This document shows positions 34,118 through 45,649 of a DNA stretch of 64,000 nucleotides, in pieces; position 1 is the first letter of the stretch, and each line of letters begins with the position of its first letter. Made by a program: the position numbers and the translations under genes. The stretch spans positions 1 to 64,000 of the forward strand of contig WBMZ01011743.1 in assembly GCA_013400975.1 (NCBI GenBank), read 5' to 3'. The notes beneath the pieces were generated by a model. It saw only the letters and a list, made by a program, of their open reading frames with translations, had not been told where the DNA came from and did not search any database. The stretch is from Atrichornis clamosus (taxonomy: Eukaryota > Chordata > Aves > Passeriformes > Menuridae).

Positions 34118-36845
34118 GGGCGGCCGCGGCTCGCGCCCCCCAGAGGCGCTTTTCAAGGCCTTGAGGCGGTTGTTAATCGTCATTTGCGGCTACTCCCCCT
34201 GTCCGCACCACGTTGTTGCCTCAGGTGTTGCCCAGAGGAGCCCCCGGCCTGGTGCTGAGGGCACCTGGGGCGAGGCAGGGATGTGTGTCCCTGGAAAAGG
34301 GAGAAATTCGCACAGCGCCAACTCAAAATATAACTGGGAGCTGCTGAACAGTCACAGTAACAGGGCCCCCTTCAGCAGCTGGCTTTACTAAGTCTATTGT
34401 ACACTATGGTTTTCAGCAAAACCCCCGATTCCGCGTCCTGTGGAGTGTCGCCGTGTCCCTCTGGTGCTGTCACCTCTCCCAAATCCATGTGGGAGAAGCC
34501 ACAGCCACCTCCAGCCCTGCCGTTCACATCTCCAGCTGGGGAATGAGGACAAAACCACCGCCTTTCATTTCCAGATAAAAACTTCAATCCCTTAGAAAGG
34601 AAGTTGCCAATAAGTGCTTAAATTCCAGTGCCCCAATAAAGTCTGAATACCACGGGAGTAATTGTAAGGAAGGAGGAGCGCTACATCAATAGACAAAATT
34701 GCAGAGAGCAATGAAATGCTTAAGCATAATTAGGACTCCAATCAGTGTACAATTAGTGCGAGATCATCACTGTAATTACCCTACGTTAGAACTTCTGGCC
34801 AAGAACCACCACATCCACATGAAAGCTCAGCTGGGGCTGGAGGCACCGGCTGGGGACAGCACTGAACCTGGGGGATCAGGAGCTTCTGGGGTTCCTCAGC
34901 CAGGTTTGGTGATCCAGCAGCATTCCTGGTGTTTTCCAACACCTGCAGCCTCCAACTCAGCTGCACAGATTTGAACACAAAATAAAAATCTCTGTGGAAT
35001 GGACGTAGCGGGACCCAGCTGTCCCTGGCTCAGGCTCTGTGTGTCCGTACAAATAACTGGATCAACAAAGTGTGGGAGCTTTGGTTTGGTCAGAGCTTTC
35101 CCCCTCCAGGAATGTCCAGCAGAGGATTTGCAGGTTGGGGAGCCTTTTAGCATTGGATCCCCACAAAACTCACTCATCATGAACTGTCCTTTCTCCCTCT
35201 CCTGTTTGCTGAAAGCGAAGATGTGTTTTGGAGATCTCCCCCACACCTCACACCAAGAGCCCACACGTGAAAACTGGGCCTGCTTTTGGAAATATTTGTG
35301 CTTGCCGAAGTAACACCTAAAACTGTACAGAACTTCCAAGCGCTTCCAGCTTCCAGTCTAAAGTCCTGAGCACATGTATTTGCACAGTGGAAACCTTACT
35401 CCCAAACTGCGATTCCAGGTTTTGGTGGGAAGGGGCTGATCCCATCGAGCTGCACAGTTTGTCTCCTGGGTTGTTCCAGCCCTGGGAGGGGTTTTTTTTC
35501 ACTGTGGACCTCGGGTTGGGGCTCGAGGGTGCTGAACCACAGGCAGGGCTCAACATCCTGCTATTTATTAACAAAAATTAGGAAATGAGGAGCCTTAGCC
35601 TGGTCCCCTCGATGTATTTCCCACTTTGTTCCATGTCTCGGTGCTCGCCGCAGCTCCCGGGCTCATAATTGACTCAAGAATAATCTCCCTGATAAGGAAT
35701 GTGGTCCCGTCCCTGAAAGCCTACAAAGAGGAGTGTTTTGTTTGTATTCTCCCTGCAGTACTTCACACTTCTTTTAGATTGTTTTAATTTAATTTTGATG
35801 TAATCTGATAAGAGCTGTAAAACTGTCAAAGGAAGCTGCCTCCTTCTGCCGCATTAAGTACACTTTGAATGAAACGCTGGTTTTGTCCCCAGTAGCTGCC
35901 AAACCAAAGCATCTCTTGACTCCAGCACTGGGATTGATGTGCACCAATCCTAACAGCTTTTCCCTCTTTTGCATTTAGGGAGGCAGCCACGTGTCCTTCA
36001 GCATCACATCCCGCTGTCCTCTGGGATGTGGCTGTATCCCCAAAGGTGGGATTGGCCTCGCAGAGCTGAGCACCTGGCCACAGGCCCCTCACCTGCCAGA
36101 GGGTTTGCCAGTTTTCCAGGGCAATGGATCCATGTGCTGCACGAGCCTGCTGCAGAGTCTGTTCGGGAGCCAGGGAAGGGAGGGGAGGCCCCTCGGTCCC
36201 AGAAAGAGCAGGAATTGTTGGTGTCCTTGTCTAGGGTGACACGGGACACACAGCAGACTGGGGGGGGACTGGAAAAGGATTTGCAGAAACACAGGGATGT
36301 GCTGGGAAGAGGTTTTCCCTCTCTGCACTCTGCTGATCCCTGAGAGCACAGTGAGCTTGCCACAAGTCAGGGCAGAGCTGAATACATTTGCTTTTCTTTT
36401 TCTCAATTAGACCCATAACACAGGCCCTGGTAGCTGTGTAAAAGCACACAAAGAATTTACATAGTGCCCAATATAAGCCCTTTCTGTTAATGATTCAAGT
36501 CCCATAAGCACTAATAACACACCAGGAATCAAAGAGCAGCAACAGCAGCGAGTGATCCCAGCAGAGCGGTTGTGAGGATCCATTCCCTGTCACTGGCAGT
36601 GCCTGGAAACAGTAATTAACACGTTGGATTTAATGTTTACATTTTAATACATTTAAATGTAATAAAATGCTTCTATTAAATGTTCCAGCTCCTTGACACC
36701 TGTTATTAGTGGTTCCTGACGCAGGAGCGGCACACACCGCGCCTGGCCTCAGCCGCTGCTGCCGCAGGGCAGGTGACAGAGTTCCTCCAGCAGGAGCCTG
36801 GAGCGCAGAACCCAGTGGCTGAGTAAACAAAGACCTGGAGACCGC
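34118..36845. other. Intergenic DNA upstream of KIZ
   Basis: No coding feature is supported. The stretch 34600-34800 is AT-rich with several homeodomain cores (GTAATTG, CATAATTAGG, ACAATTAG, GTAATTACC) and looks like a short conserved element. The stretch 35600-35800 is a second AT-rich patch. A string of Gs and low-value open frames fills the rest. Confidence 0.45.
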
Positions 36846-36849
36846 AGCA

Positions 36850-37254
36850 GTTAGAAGTAAATGACGTTTATTAAAAATGTGAGGGCCTTAGCCAAAGCCT
36901 GCTGGCCTAACTGGAAAGCCTCTGGGCATGTCATTGTCCGTAGATGGTGAATTAATCCTGGAGAACTGATACAACACATACCATTGTTGTTAATGAGCCC
37001 CTGAAAAGCCACGGCACACGGAAAGGCCTGGTTCAGAGCCCATTTGCCAGGAAGCATCCCTCCTTCTCCAGCCACCTCCAAGTGCTTTTCCAGTGTCCTG
37101 TGCTGCACAGGAGGCTCCACGAGCAAAGGGCAGCAGGTGTGGCCTGACTGAGGCTGTTCCCATCCAGAGAGGATGTCAGGGAGGCTGCGGGTCTCAGTCA
37201 CTCCTGTGACCAGACTGCAGGCACGAGGAGCCTCCATCGAGTGTCTGCTGCTGC
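36850..37254 (-). ncRNA. Candidate terminal exon of an unannotated minus-strand transcript
   Basis: The minus strand has a strong acceptor (CCCTCTCCTCTTCAG|GC) at 37254. About 385 nt further on is a canonical AATAAA (36867-36872). The reading frame that could continue from the proposed upstream exon stops after about 18 codons, so the transcript is probably non-coding. The long open frame through this region runs past the polyadenylation signal and has no recognisable similarity. RNA evidence is needed to raise this above a candidate. Confidence 0.35.
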
Positions 37255-37873
37255 CTGAAGAGGAGAGGGGACATTGACAGTGTTGAGTTCCCCCGTCTCT
37301 GGAGAAACGAGAACTGAAATTAGGTTTTCTGAGATGTGAGCCCAGGCACAGAATTTGAACCAGACCACTCACAGCCAAAGGGCTCAACTTCCTTTTTCTC
37401 TGAGAGCATCTACACCTCACACACGGGAGTGCCCTGTGCCACGGCTCCTTCAACTTCCGTTCCTCAGGCTGACCCTGTTCTGGTGTATTTCTGTGCAGGA
37501 AAGGCTGTTTGGGCTCCTTGTGGCAAGTCTCCCTCAGGCCTGCAAACAGCAGGCAGGAGAACTGGCCCACAACACAGCCCAGCTCAGTGCCACGAGCGCC
37601 CGCTGGGGTCTCACGGCCAGAGGGACCAGGGTCCCGTGCGGCTGCAGCCTGACCCAAGGTGCCACAGCCCAGCAAAGGCAGAGCCTGTCACAGGCACCAC
37701 AGGGTCCGCTCCCTACAGATCCGGGATGGAGAACACCCCTCCAGGGGCTCAAGCCTGTCAGGACTCCATGTCCAGCACTGTCCTGCTGCCGGCCCTGCGC
37801 CTGGAGCACGCGGTGCTGCAGCGAGGGAGAGGGGACACGGCACCCAAACCTGCCCTAGCACACCATGTCCTAC

Positions 37874-38045
37874 CTCGCCTTCGACGTGCAGGCCCTGCAC
37901 CAAGCCGAGATCGCTCCATGTTTTTGCCAGGATCCTCTTTCTGGAGAATGGCACCTCACGGCCACGCTGCTCCCTCCACCGGCCCCGCAGCTCCCGCCCG
38001 AGAGGCCGTGACTTGGCCAGGCCGCTCCATCTTGCTTGATCTCAA
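37874..38045 (-). ncRNA. Candidate first exon of the same minus-strand transcript
   Basis: The exon ends at a good donor (GGCGAG|GTAGGA, intron side 37863-37873). It is CpG-rich and preceded by a TTTAAAG word near 38072 and a CTG run. Minus-strand sequence near the expected start (AAGATGGAGCGG) resembles a YY1 initiator. Short open frames begin at two ATGs but none resembles a known protein. A two-exon lncRNA with an intron of about 620 bp is the simplest reading. Confidence 0.33.
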
Positions 38046-38219
38046 CGCCTCTGCTGCTGCTGCTGCTTTAAAGGACACAGATCCATCAGGCTCTTTCATT
38101 AGCGTTTCAACAAATGAGTGCATTGATCTCATGTACTGACTGAAAGACTGAAAAAGTTGAGCTTCTGCAAGTCATGAAAAACTAAAGGGCAAATATAAAA
38201 TAACTGAATGAGATGTTTT

Positions 38220-38540
38220 CCTTTCGGCCCCACAGTTTAGAGCGATCGGCTCTGAAGAGCTGCTGCCTGCGTTGACAGGGAAGAGGCATTTGGACAAGGT
38301 GAAAAGCCTGGAGGATCCCAATGCTGGGCTCAAAGGGATGTGTCTGGCCTATTGTCTGGTGTGATTAATGAAGCCTTTGCACAGCGAGATAATGCCATGT
38401 TTGCTGTGCCGGGAACGCTGCTGCGCAGCACAAATATCACAGCTATGAGGAATATTCAGTATGGTAACGACAGCCTTGAGCCGATCTATGTATTACTGGA
38501 TTCCGCCCAAAAATGCCTCAAATGATATTTGTTTATTTCC
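38220..38540. other. Probable conserved non-coding element
   Basis: A unique stretch of balanced composition contains GTGATTAATGAAG, GCGAGATAATGCC, ACAAATATCACAG and ATTCAGTATGG words, bounded by repetitive-looking GC-rich DNA. It has no credible splice sites and conservation is inferred. Confidence 0.35.
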
Positions 38541-39599
38541 TAATTGTCAGCCACTCTGATGCACTTGTCGTCAGGTTCAACAAGTGCTCCAGGCTCCAAA
38601 GGTTTGAAACAAAGGGAGGCACTTGGGCGAGCTGTGCGGGGCCAGGAAATGGGATCTGGCAGCACGGGCACCGGGATGTGGCTCTTGGGACACACTGACA
38701 AACACGGGGTCCCTGGAGAACCCCCGGCTACCTCCAGCCCAAACACTCCAGCCCCTGAGGCCGTGTGCAGCCCAGCACAAACACCTGCAGGCCAGCAGTG
38801 GCGCCGGGCAGTAACAGCGAGCAGATCAGCAAAGGTGCAGAACCAACGCGGTGCCCGAGCTCCAGCCGAGGGGCACCCCGAGCTCCTCCCTGGGCACTGC
38901 TTGGCTCCTGCCTCTCTTTCCGTGTGACTGCTGCCAGAGGTCTGGAGCTGAACACCCAGAGCTGGGAGTGCTGGGGAAGCTGGCTGGGCTTTGAGCCAGC
39001 ACTGCCTGCAGAGCCAGCCCAGGTCTCACCTGGGGCACTGCCTCTGAACCCTCCCTTTCTGTGAAATCCAGCTTCGAGTGGACACTGGTGTCTTGCACTT
39101 GCCACCCCAAACCACCCTGCTGGTTTGCAGTGACTTATGAAGCGTTTACCCCCTGTCCTGTGCAGAGGATTGTTCTGGTGGTGCATAAAAGGATCCACAC
39201 ATTAAAAACCATTTGTTTGAAAAAAGCAGGAGAACAAGCACAGCACTATTAAATTAATTAAGCCGTGTCTGCTCGGAGCTCAACACCCCTGGGCCCTGCA
39301 CTCCGTTCAGAACATGCCAGGCAGAAATAGGAACCTAAAGCTGAAGCTGACAAAAAGGCTTGAGCAGAGATGGAAAAATCCTTGACAGTGCTCAAAACCC
39401 ACATTTCAGATGTACCTGTGAGGCAGCGTGGGGCAGACACACAGCTGGGCAAAGCTTGGGGCTCACTTACAGGCTTCAGGTCCCGAATGTTTCGCCCGTT
39501 TGCAGACACACACACCATACCAGCCTCTCCCGATGGCCTGGATGGTGCCCGGTTGGCACATCAGGACCTGACCCGGGAGGGACATCTGACCCCGAGCAT

Positions 39600-40860
39600 T
39601 CACCTCCTGCCGCCCCCCGCAGTGTCCCCCCGTGTTCAGCACAGGTAACTCCCGCTGTTACCGGTCCAGGGCAAGCCCTGGCCCGCGGCGAGCACGGCTG
39701 CCCCAGCCGGGACACTCCTGAACGCCCAAGCCCCGAGTCTGGCCCCCTCAATACTCGCATTATTTCTTCTGCAGGAGCGCGTTTGTTCTCTGTGCCCCAA
39801 GAGCCGGGGACGCGCTGCCCGCCCGGGCGAGGGGCTGACAAAGAAAGGCGGAAAGGGAAAAAGCCTTCCCAGCACTCCCAGCTCCGGGCGGCCGCAGGGA
39901 ATCCCGGTCACCCCACGGGCGGCGCGGGGGATGCACCGATGGAATTCGGGGGGCAGCTGCGGGGCCGCCGCTCGCCTCGGGGTGATGCACCCGCAGCGTT
40001 CGGTCCCCGCTGCCGCAGCGGCCACGGACCGAGCACGGACCCCTCGCCCCGGGGACCCCCGGCCCAGGTAGGTGCCGCTGGCTTCGCCCACCCCTCCCGC
40101 TTACCGCCTCCCGTCCCCTTGGATTTTCCCCCGTCGTTTCCCCGAGCCATTGAATTCCGGCGATTTTATCACCGGGCAGCGCCGCGGTCAGCGGGGGCCG
40201 CCGCTCCATCCCCAACCCGGGGATTTAGAGGGAAGCCGCCCCTGGTCCGGCTGCTCTCCCAGCGGCTCCGGGCGAGCGGGCAGCGGTGACCGGAGCCAGC
40301 AGTGAGCGCGGGCAGCGGTGACCGAAGGCAGCGGTGACCGGAGCCAGCAGTGAGCGGGCAGCGGTGACCGAAGGCAGCGGTGACCGGAGCCAGCAGTGAG
40401 CGGGCAGCGGTGACCCGACCCGCGGTGACCGAGCGAGCGGGGCTGGCACCGGCGTGCGGGGCTCAGACCCGCGGGGCTCGGACCCGACCGGCTGGGCTGG
40501 GGGAAGCGATGCAGAAGGGTCCGCTCGGTGAGCGGCTGCCCGGTGGGGCAGGGAAGGGGCCGGGTTTTTTTCCCCGTCCCCCCGGGCCCCCGCGGGTCCC
40601 TTACCTGGGCTCCAGGCTCGGCTCCCCCGCTGGTGTCGCCGCTCCCGCCGAGGCACGGACAGGCAGCAGCCACAGGGAATTGAGGGTCTTCCCAAAGCCC
40701 TGCTGCCCTTCCCGAGGGGGGCCAGTGCCGGGGATGCCTCCCCACGGCCCCGGGACCCCCCCGGTGGTCCCCCCATATCGATTCCAGTCCGGCACTGGCA
40801 GCGTTTAGGCCGGGATTGGGGGATAATGGGAATATCATCTGGAGACAATTACCTTTGGAG
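39600..40860. promoter_or_regulatory. Intergenic CpG island with donor-like sites on both strands
   Basis: A dense CpG tract of over 1 kb contains a plus-strand donor-like site (GGCCCAG|GTAGGTG, exon end near 40068). It also contains a strong minus-strand donor-like site (GAGCCCAG|GTAAGGG, exon end near 40608). It carries a 46-bp tandem repeat (40278-40417). Several long open frames occur on both strands (up to 309 codons) but none is recognisable and all are expected from GC content. The likely role is promoter of one or two non-coding transcripts or an orphan island. Confidence 0.45.
40278..40417. repeat. CpG-island minisatellite, 46-bp unit with 12-bp sub-repeat
   Basis: Two perfect 46-bp units (40310-40355 and 40356-40401) start GGGCAGCGGTGACCGAAGG. 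They are flanked by partial copies on both sides. Within the unit the word GCAGCGGTGACC occurs twice, giving a nested structure. Every sub-repeat carries CpG. Confidence 0.93.
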
Positions 40861-41450
40861 CGCGCTCGCTTCTCCTCCCAGACACTGTTATTTGAGCAAT
40901 AGGATCATTTGATTTCATATCGCACTAAATAACCCCCGGCCGCCGCAAATTGCCGCCTTCTCAACAGCCACCCCTTGGAATAAATTGCACAGCGACTCCT
41001 TGGGCTCTGGCTTCTTCTTTTTTTTTTTTTTTTGCTTATTCCCCCCACCTCTTTTTTCTCCTCTGCAGAACAGTATTTCGGGATAAGCAGGGACAGAGGC
41101 CCGATCCTGGCAGATAAGCTGTGTCCAGAAAAGCTCCAGCTCCCTTAATAAACCAAGCAGCCAAGCCCTACCTGTGCGGGTTTTCCTCGTGTTTTTCTTC
41201 CCCTCCCTCTTTTTTTTCCTTTCTTTCCTTTTTTTTTCCCCATTTCCTTTTTTTTCCTTTCCCGCTTTAAGGCAGTTTTTCCCTGCCAGGTCCCAGCGAT
41301 GCCAGGGCTCGATGTGCCTTTAAGGCTCTGTCAGTGCTCGCCTGATAATCTGGTCATCGCTGGCCTCATTAGATCCGTATTAATGTCAGCCACAGATTGC
41401 TAATTAGATTTGCGGGATAAATGAAATTACCCGAGTGGGCTGCGTGGGAG
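40860..41450. other. Candidate regulatory stretch interrupted by T-rich tracts
   Basis: The ends (40860-40990 and 41290-41450) look like conserved non-coding DNA: TTTGATTTCATATCGCACTAAATAA at the start, and CTCATTAGATCC, GTATTAATGTC and TGCTAATTAGATTTG at the end. Between them lie a T16 run (41018-41033) and several T/C-rich runs up to about 41276. No gene is seen. Confidence 0.35.
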
Positions 41451-42584
41451 GGGGAGCGCAGTCTCCCGGCGCTTCCCGGGATTTACGGGGGAAAAAAAAG
41501 AAAAGGAAAAGTGAAAAGGAAAAACATAATTTTATTTTCCATCCCTTTTTTCCCCTCCCTTCTTTCCCCTCCTGCCCCCTGAGCCCCATCCCCTCCTCAC
41601 GCTCCCCTCTGACAGCCAGCAACCAAGGCATTCCCTGGACTGCTCCGTGGCTGAGGAACTGGGGTTTGCTCCCCTCTTCCTGTGCTATCGGAGCCCGTCG
41701 GTGCCGTGCCGGGCGCTCCCTGCCAAGGGATCCCGCTGGTGTTGGATTCACGGATGGCAGGGAGCGGCTCGGGGGTGAGCAGCACTGCGCTGCTGGGGTC
41801 TCCCAGGGGTCGGGGCAGAGACCCGTGGCATTATTCCTCCTATTTATTTATCCTTAGTAGAAACTGCGATGAAAGCACCGGGCCCGGAGCGTCCCTTTAA
41901 GCACTGGCACACACAGCCCCAATTAAACACTGCCTGCACGGGGCCTTTCTCCGTATTAGAAAACCAGCTCCGTCTAACGAGGACTAATTAAATCCTGCTT
42001 CATTTTACCTGGGATCTCACAATGGATGTCACAACAAATTCCCTTTTTCTTCCCTGGTAATTACTGGCAGAACCAGCCCTGCTCCCAGCGGCGGGAAGGC
42101 CTTCCCGAGAACCCACCTGAACCCTGGCTGCATCCCAGCGGAGCGAGGGGCCCCTTCCTGCCCCCAACCCCACCAGGACCCGCCCGGGATCAGCCTGGGC
42201 CCCCAGTGCTCCTGCACTGCAACCCAACACGGTGCTGGCAGAGCGGGGCCCCTCCTAGGGAAGCATGTGGAGCTATTCCAGCCTGGCTCTGGCCTCCATT
42301 CCCAGGCCTCCCCCGAGCACCCCACAATCCTAGGAACTGCACCCCAGCTCCCGGGGGACATCACTGGCAACTGGGAGATTCTCTTAAATAATCCTGGCCT
42401 TTGCTGGTCCTACAAATAAATGGCTTTTTTTCCTCCCACAAATATTTCCTTTCCCAAGTTCCCTTTCAAAAGGAAAAAAAAAACCAACAAAGAAACAAAA
42501 CCACAAACTGGAGAACAACAGGAAAAAAAGGAGAGGGGGGGAAAGAAAAGAAAGAAACTGTTCTCCTTTCTTTTCCCTGTGTGC
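41451..42584. other. Gene-free stretch with purine-rich tracts
   Basis: Nothing coding is supported. Purine-rich runs occur at 41490-41530 and 42470-42560 and would be strand-asymmetric in any transcript. The rest is ordinary unique sequence. Confidence 0.5.
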
Positions 42585-42825
42585 AGGGTAATTGATAGGC
42601 TCTATCAGAGGTCAGGATTTGCATAAGAATTAAGAGCAGTAAATTAATTTAATATTCCATGCACATCTCCAATTATTCCTGCAGACCTTTGTCTCCGCGG
42701 CTGGCAGAGAGAAGGTTCAGCTGCTCTTCAACCAAACAACATCTGTGCAGTTAATAATTTGATAAACAGCTCATACAAATAGTTTCTGAATTATCTGCCA
42801 ACCCAATGACTATTCAGTTTGGAAA
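42585..42825. other. Probable conserved non-coding element
   Basis: AT-rich with many homeodomain and SOX/POU-like words: GGTAATTGATAGG, ATTTGCATAAGAATTAAG, AATTAATTTAATATT, CCAATTATTCC, GTTAATAATTTGATAAAC. The boundaries to GC-rich DNA are sharp and there is no open frame. Confidence 0.45.
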
Positions 42826-43424
42826 CACTCGGCGCGGGCTGCGCCGGCGGCCGGGCCTTTGGAGCCCTGTCCCAGGGATTCAGCTGCGTGGGCAGGCACT
42901 CACCCTGCTCACCCCTAAAACATCAGCAGCCCCGTGCAATAAAACCCCGTCAATAACAATATGTAAAATAAGTGATTACCAGCGATTAATAAAATCCCCA
43001 TGTGTGGGAGGGGGCCCAGTCCCCCCTCCGGAGAGGCTCACAGCTCCGGGTGGATCCGTGGGAGGGATTGTGGCCCCATGAATTGCACTTACTGGGTGCA
43101 GCATTTACAGCCCTTCAGCTGCTTCCTTCCCTGCACAACCAACTGGGAAGGGGACGGGTTCTCCTGGAAGTCCTGGCTGTCCCCTTGCCTCAGTCTCCAA
43201 GGAGCAACGGCTGAAGGTTGCCCTGCTAAATCCAAATTTCAGCCCAAGAAGGACATCCTGATTTTCCGCCAGGGAAACCCAACCTTGCGAAACCGAGGTG
43301 GCTCCTTCATCCCTCCCAGCACAGGTGCAGAGGTCCAGCCCCAGGCTGGCCAAGCACCAGCAGTTTAATTCACGCCCGTGGGCTGTATGGGAAGATGTGG
43401 TGCTTGGCCAGCCTGGAGCTGGGC

Positions 43425-43577
43425 AGGGGTGGAGTCCCCGTTCCTGGAGAGCTTTAAAAGAGGTGTGGATGTGGCACTTGGGGACACGTTCAGTGTGGCC
43501 TTGGCAGTGCTGGGGGCACGGCTGGACTCTGATCTTAGGGGGCTTTTCCAACCTTAACAATTGCATGATTCCACGTT
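43425..43577 (+). mobile_element. CR1 LINE 3' tail
   Basis: The text from CTGGGCAGGGGTGGAGTCCC through GGATGTGGCACTTGGGGACA to CTTTTCCAACCTTAACAATT follows the 3' end of avian CR1 elements in sense orientation, ending near a degenerate ATTCTATGATTC-like terminus. CR1 copies are nearly always 5'-truncated, as here. Substitutions and indels indicate an old copy. Confidence 0.85.
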
Positions 43578-45649
43578 TGCAGTACCCTGGACCAGATCAT
43601 CCCTGCCACTCACTGTCACCAGCCACGCAGCTTCCCCGGGCCGCAGCTCATACCAGAGGATGCCAAGGTGTCTGTGAGTCCTCCAGTTCCCTCAGCCCTC
43701 CGAGCAGCGCTGGCAGCACAAGCTGAGCAGAACAGGGAATCCCTGCGGGCCATCCGTGTGCACACCAGGGCATTGTCCCGGGCGTGCCGTGGGCAGAGGG
43801 GCCTGTGGGATCATCCCTGCAGTTCCTGGGCTTGGTTGTGCAATAAAGGTCTGCATCTACAAGTAAATCCAGCAAGTCCAGCACCAGGATACCCATCCCT
43901 GATTCTCAGCCATAAACACTCAGCACCATCACTAGGCTCCAGACAATCCAAGCCCTCCGGAACACACGGGGCTGCCCAGTGCCTCTCCTGCCCTGCCCAT
44001 CCCTCCTGACCTTTACATCAGTGGGACACAGCCAGGGAATGTGGTTTCCAAGTCCCTCCTCAGAGCGACCTGTAATTCCATTTGCCAGACAAGTGACTGA
44101 CCTTGCCCTTTGTTCCTGTCCTGCCCTGCCCAATTACTCTGCTAGAGTAAAACGAGAAGGAAAATTAAATTTGCACACTGGGTGCCGTGAACAAGTCCAG
44201 TGACCCCCTAATTTTTCTGCTAAGGAGCCTCCAGGCCAGGCCAACAAGAGGAAGGGCTGTGGAACCTCCTGATGCCGCTTGCCCTGGGCAGTGGGGCAGG
44301 GCAGCAGGGCAGGGCCGTGGGTCCTGCAGCACTCACAGGCCTGACCTTAAATTACAGTTGCAAAGAGTTCCCCTGGCGATGCCACTGCTCCTCACTCTCC
44401 TCAGGAGTTAAGCATCACTCCAAAATTAATAAAAAGTTGATTTTAAAAAGATAATGAAGTTCTCCAGGCTAAAGGAAAGGTTAATGCTCCTCTCCATAGT
44501 CAGGCAACTTTCATGTCTGCTGTCATAAAGAGCTGATTTTTTTCTCCCATTTAAAAAGAGAATTTACACCATGAACAGCAATCCAGAAATAGGGACATAA
44601 ACAGAAGTGAAGGGATGAGGTGCCAAATTCGGACGGATGTCTGGGGCTTGATAAACCACTGCAGGCTTATCGCAGCCAAAGCAATGCCAGGCTCCACGGG
44701 CGTGCTGCGGGACAGGCCAAGACCTGGTCCCAGCCCCCAGGCGGAGATCCCACCCGGGATTTGGAGCTCAGAGACTCAATTCTGGCTGTGCCAGCCCCGC
44801 TGGGACCCGCTGTTACCTGGCTGCAGAGCCGGCTCCGAGCTCACCGTGGTGAATCAGCCCTCTGAATATTCAACAGCGGCAGCTCCAGGGCTGCCCAGAG
44901 CCAGGGATTTGCTAGGAGATGGATGCTTTTTTCCCTCCTTTCCAAAATTCAGATTAATGCACTGTGCTGTCTCTGGAGCCTGAGGCTGTTTTCACCATAT
45001 TTTATCCCAGCCCTAATGAAAAAAGCACATGCCAGTTTTTATTTTGGAAGCTAAATGTGCTGTTTTAAAGAGTTCAAACCCCCCCTTTCCAGTCCCCAAG
45101 CCCTGCTCTGTGCTGTAAGGAGGGAACCCAACCCTCAGCTGTTTTCTGTCACCCAGCACGGGGCATCCCTCACTCCTCACACGTTCCTGTGGCTCAGCTC
45201 AGGACTTAGGGCAGCCCTGGGCCTGGCACAGCGGCTTTTGGGATTGGGAAGATGCAATGCTGGCTCTGGAGAGCAGGACACTGGAGATGCAGTGTCCTTG
45301 GAGCTCTTTTAAGCCCCCCTGGTCCCGCAGTTTAACCCCAGCAGGAGATTTCAGCACTGACACCTGCCAAGTGGCCTTGGGCAACTTAATGAACGTTTGC
45401 AGAGCTCCGGGCAGCGTGTGAACATTTCCTCCTCTTCCAGCTAGGCCACAGACCTCACGGAAATCCCGGCACTGCCACATCAGCCAGATCCAGGGCTGCA
45501 CGGAGTTTCCTTTGGTGTCTCAGCCACCCCACCACCACCAAAGGCCGAGGTGGAAAAATCAAAGCCCAGCCTGCGCCGACGGGCGCCTGATCCCAGCGCC
45601 GCTTTTTGGCACGGAGATCTCTCTTTACGGACTCGCTCATCGAGTTGCC
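43578..45649. other. Gene-free stretch
   Basis: No coding or RNA gene is supported. An AT-rich patch around 44400-44600 (AATTAATAAAAAGTTG, AAAGAGAATTTACACC) may be regulatory. The rest is unique, moderately GC-rich sequence. Confidence 0.45.

Noticed and set aside
36851..37675. 274-codon minus-strand open frame
   Set aside because: It runs through an acceptor-like site and past a canonical polyadenylation signal and has no similarity I recognise; a non-coding transcript fits better.
37336..38139. 267-codon plus-strand open frame
   Set aside because: Antisense to the candidate minus-strand transcript, unrecognisable and without splice or start context.
39360..40289. 309-codon plus-strand open frame through the CpG island
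   Set aside because: It crosses a tandem-repeat boundary and compositionally extreme DNA, with no recognisable domain; long frames are expected where stop codons are rare.
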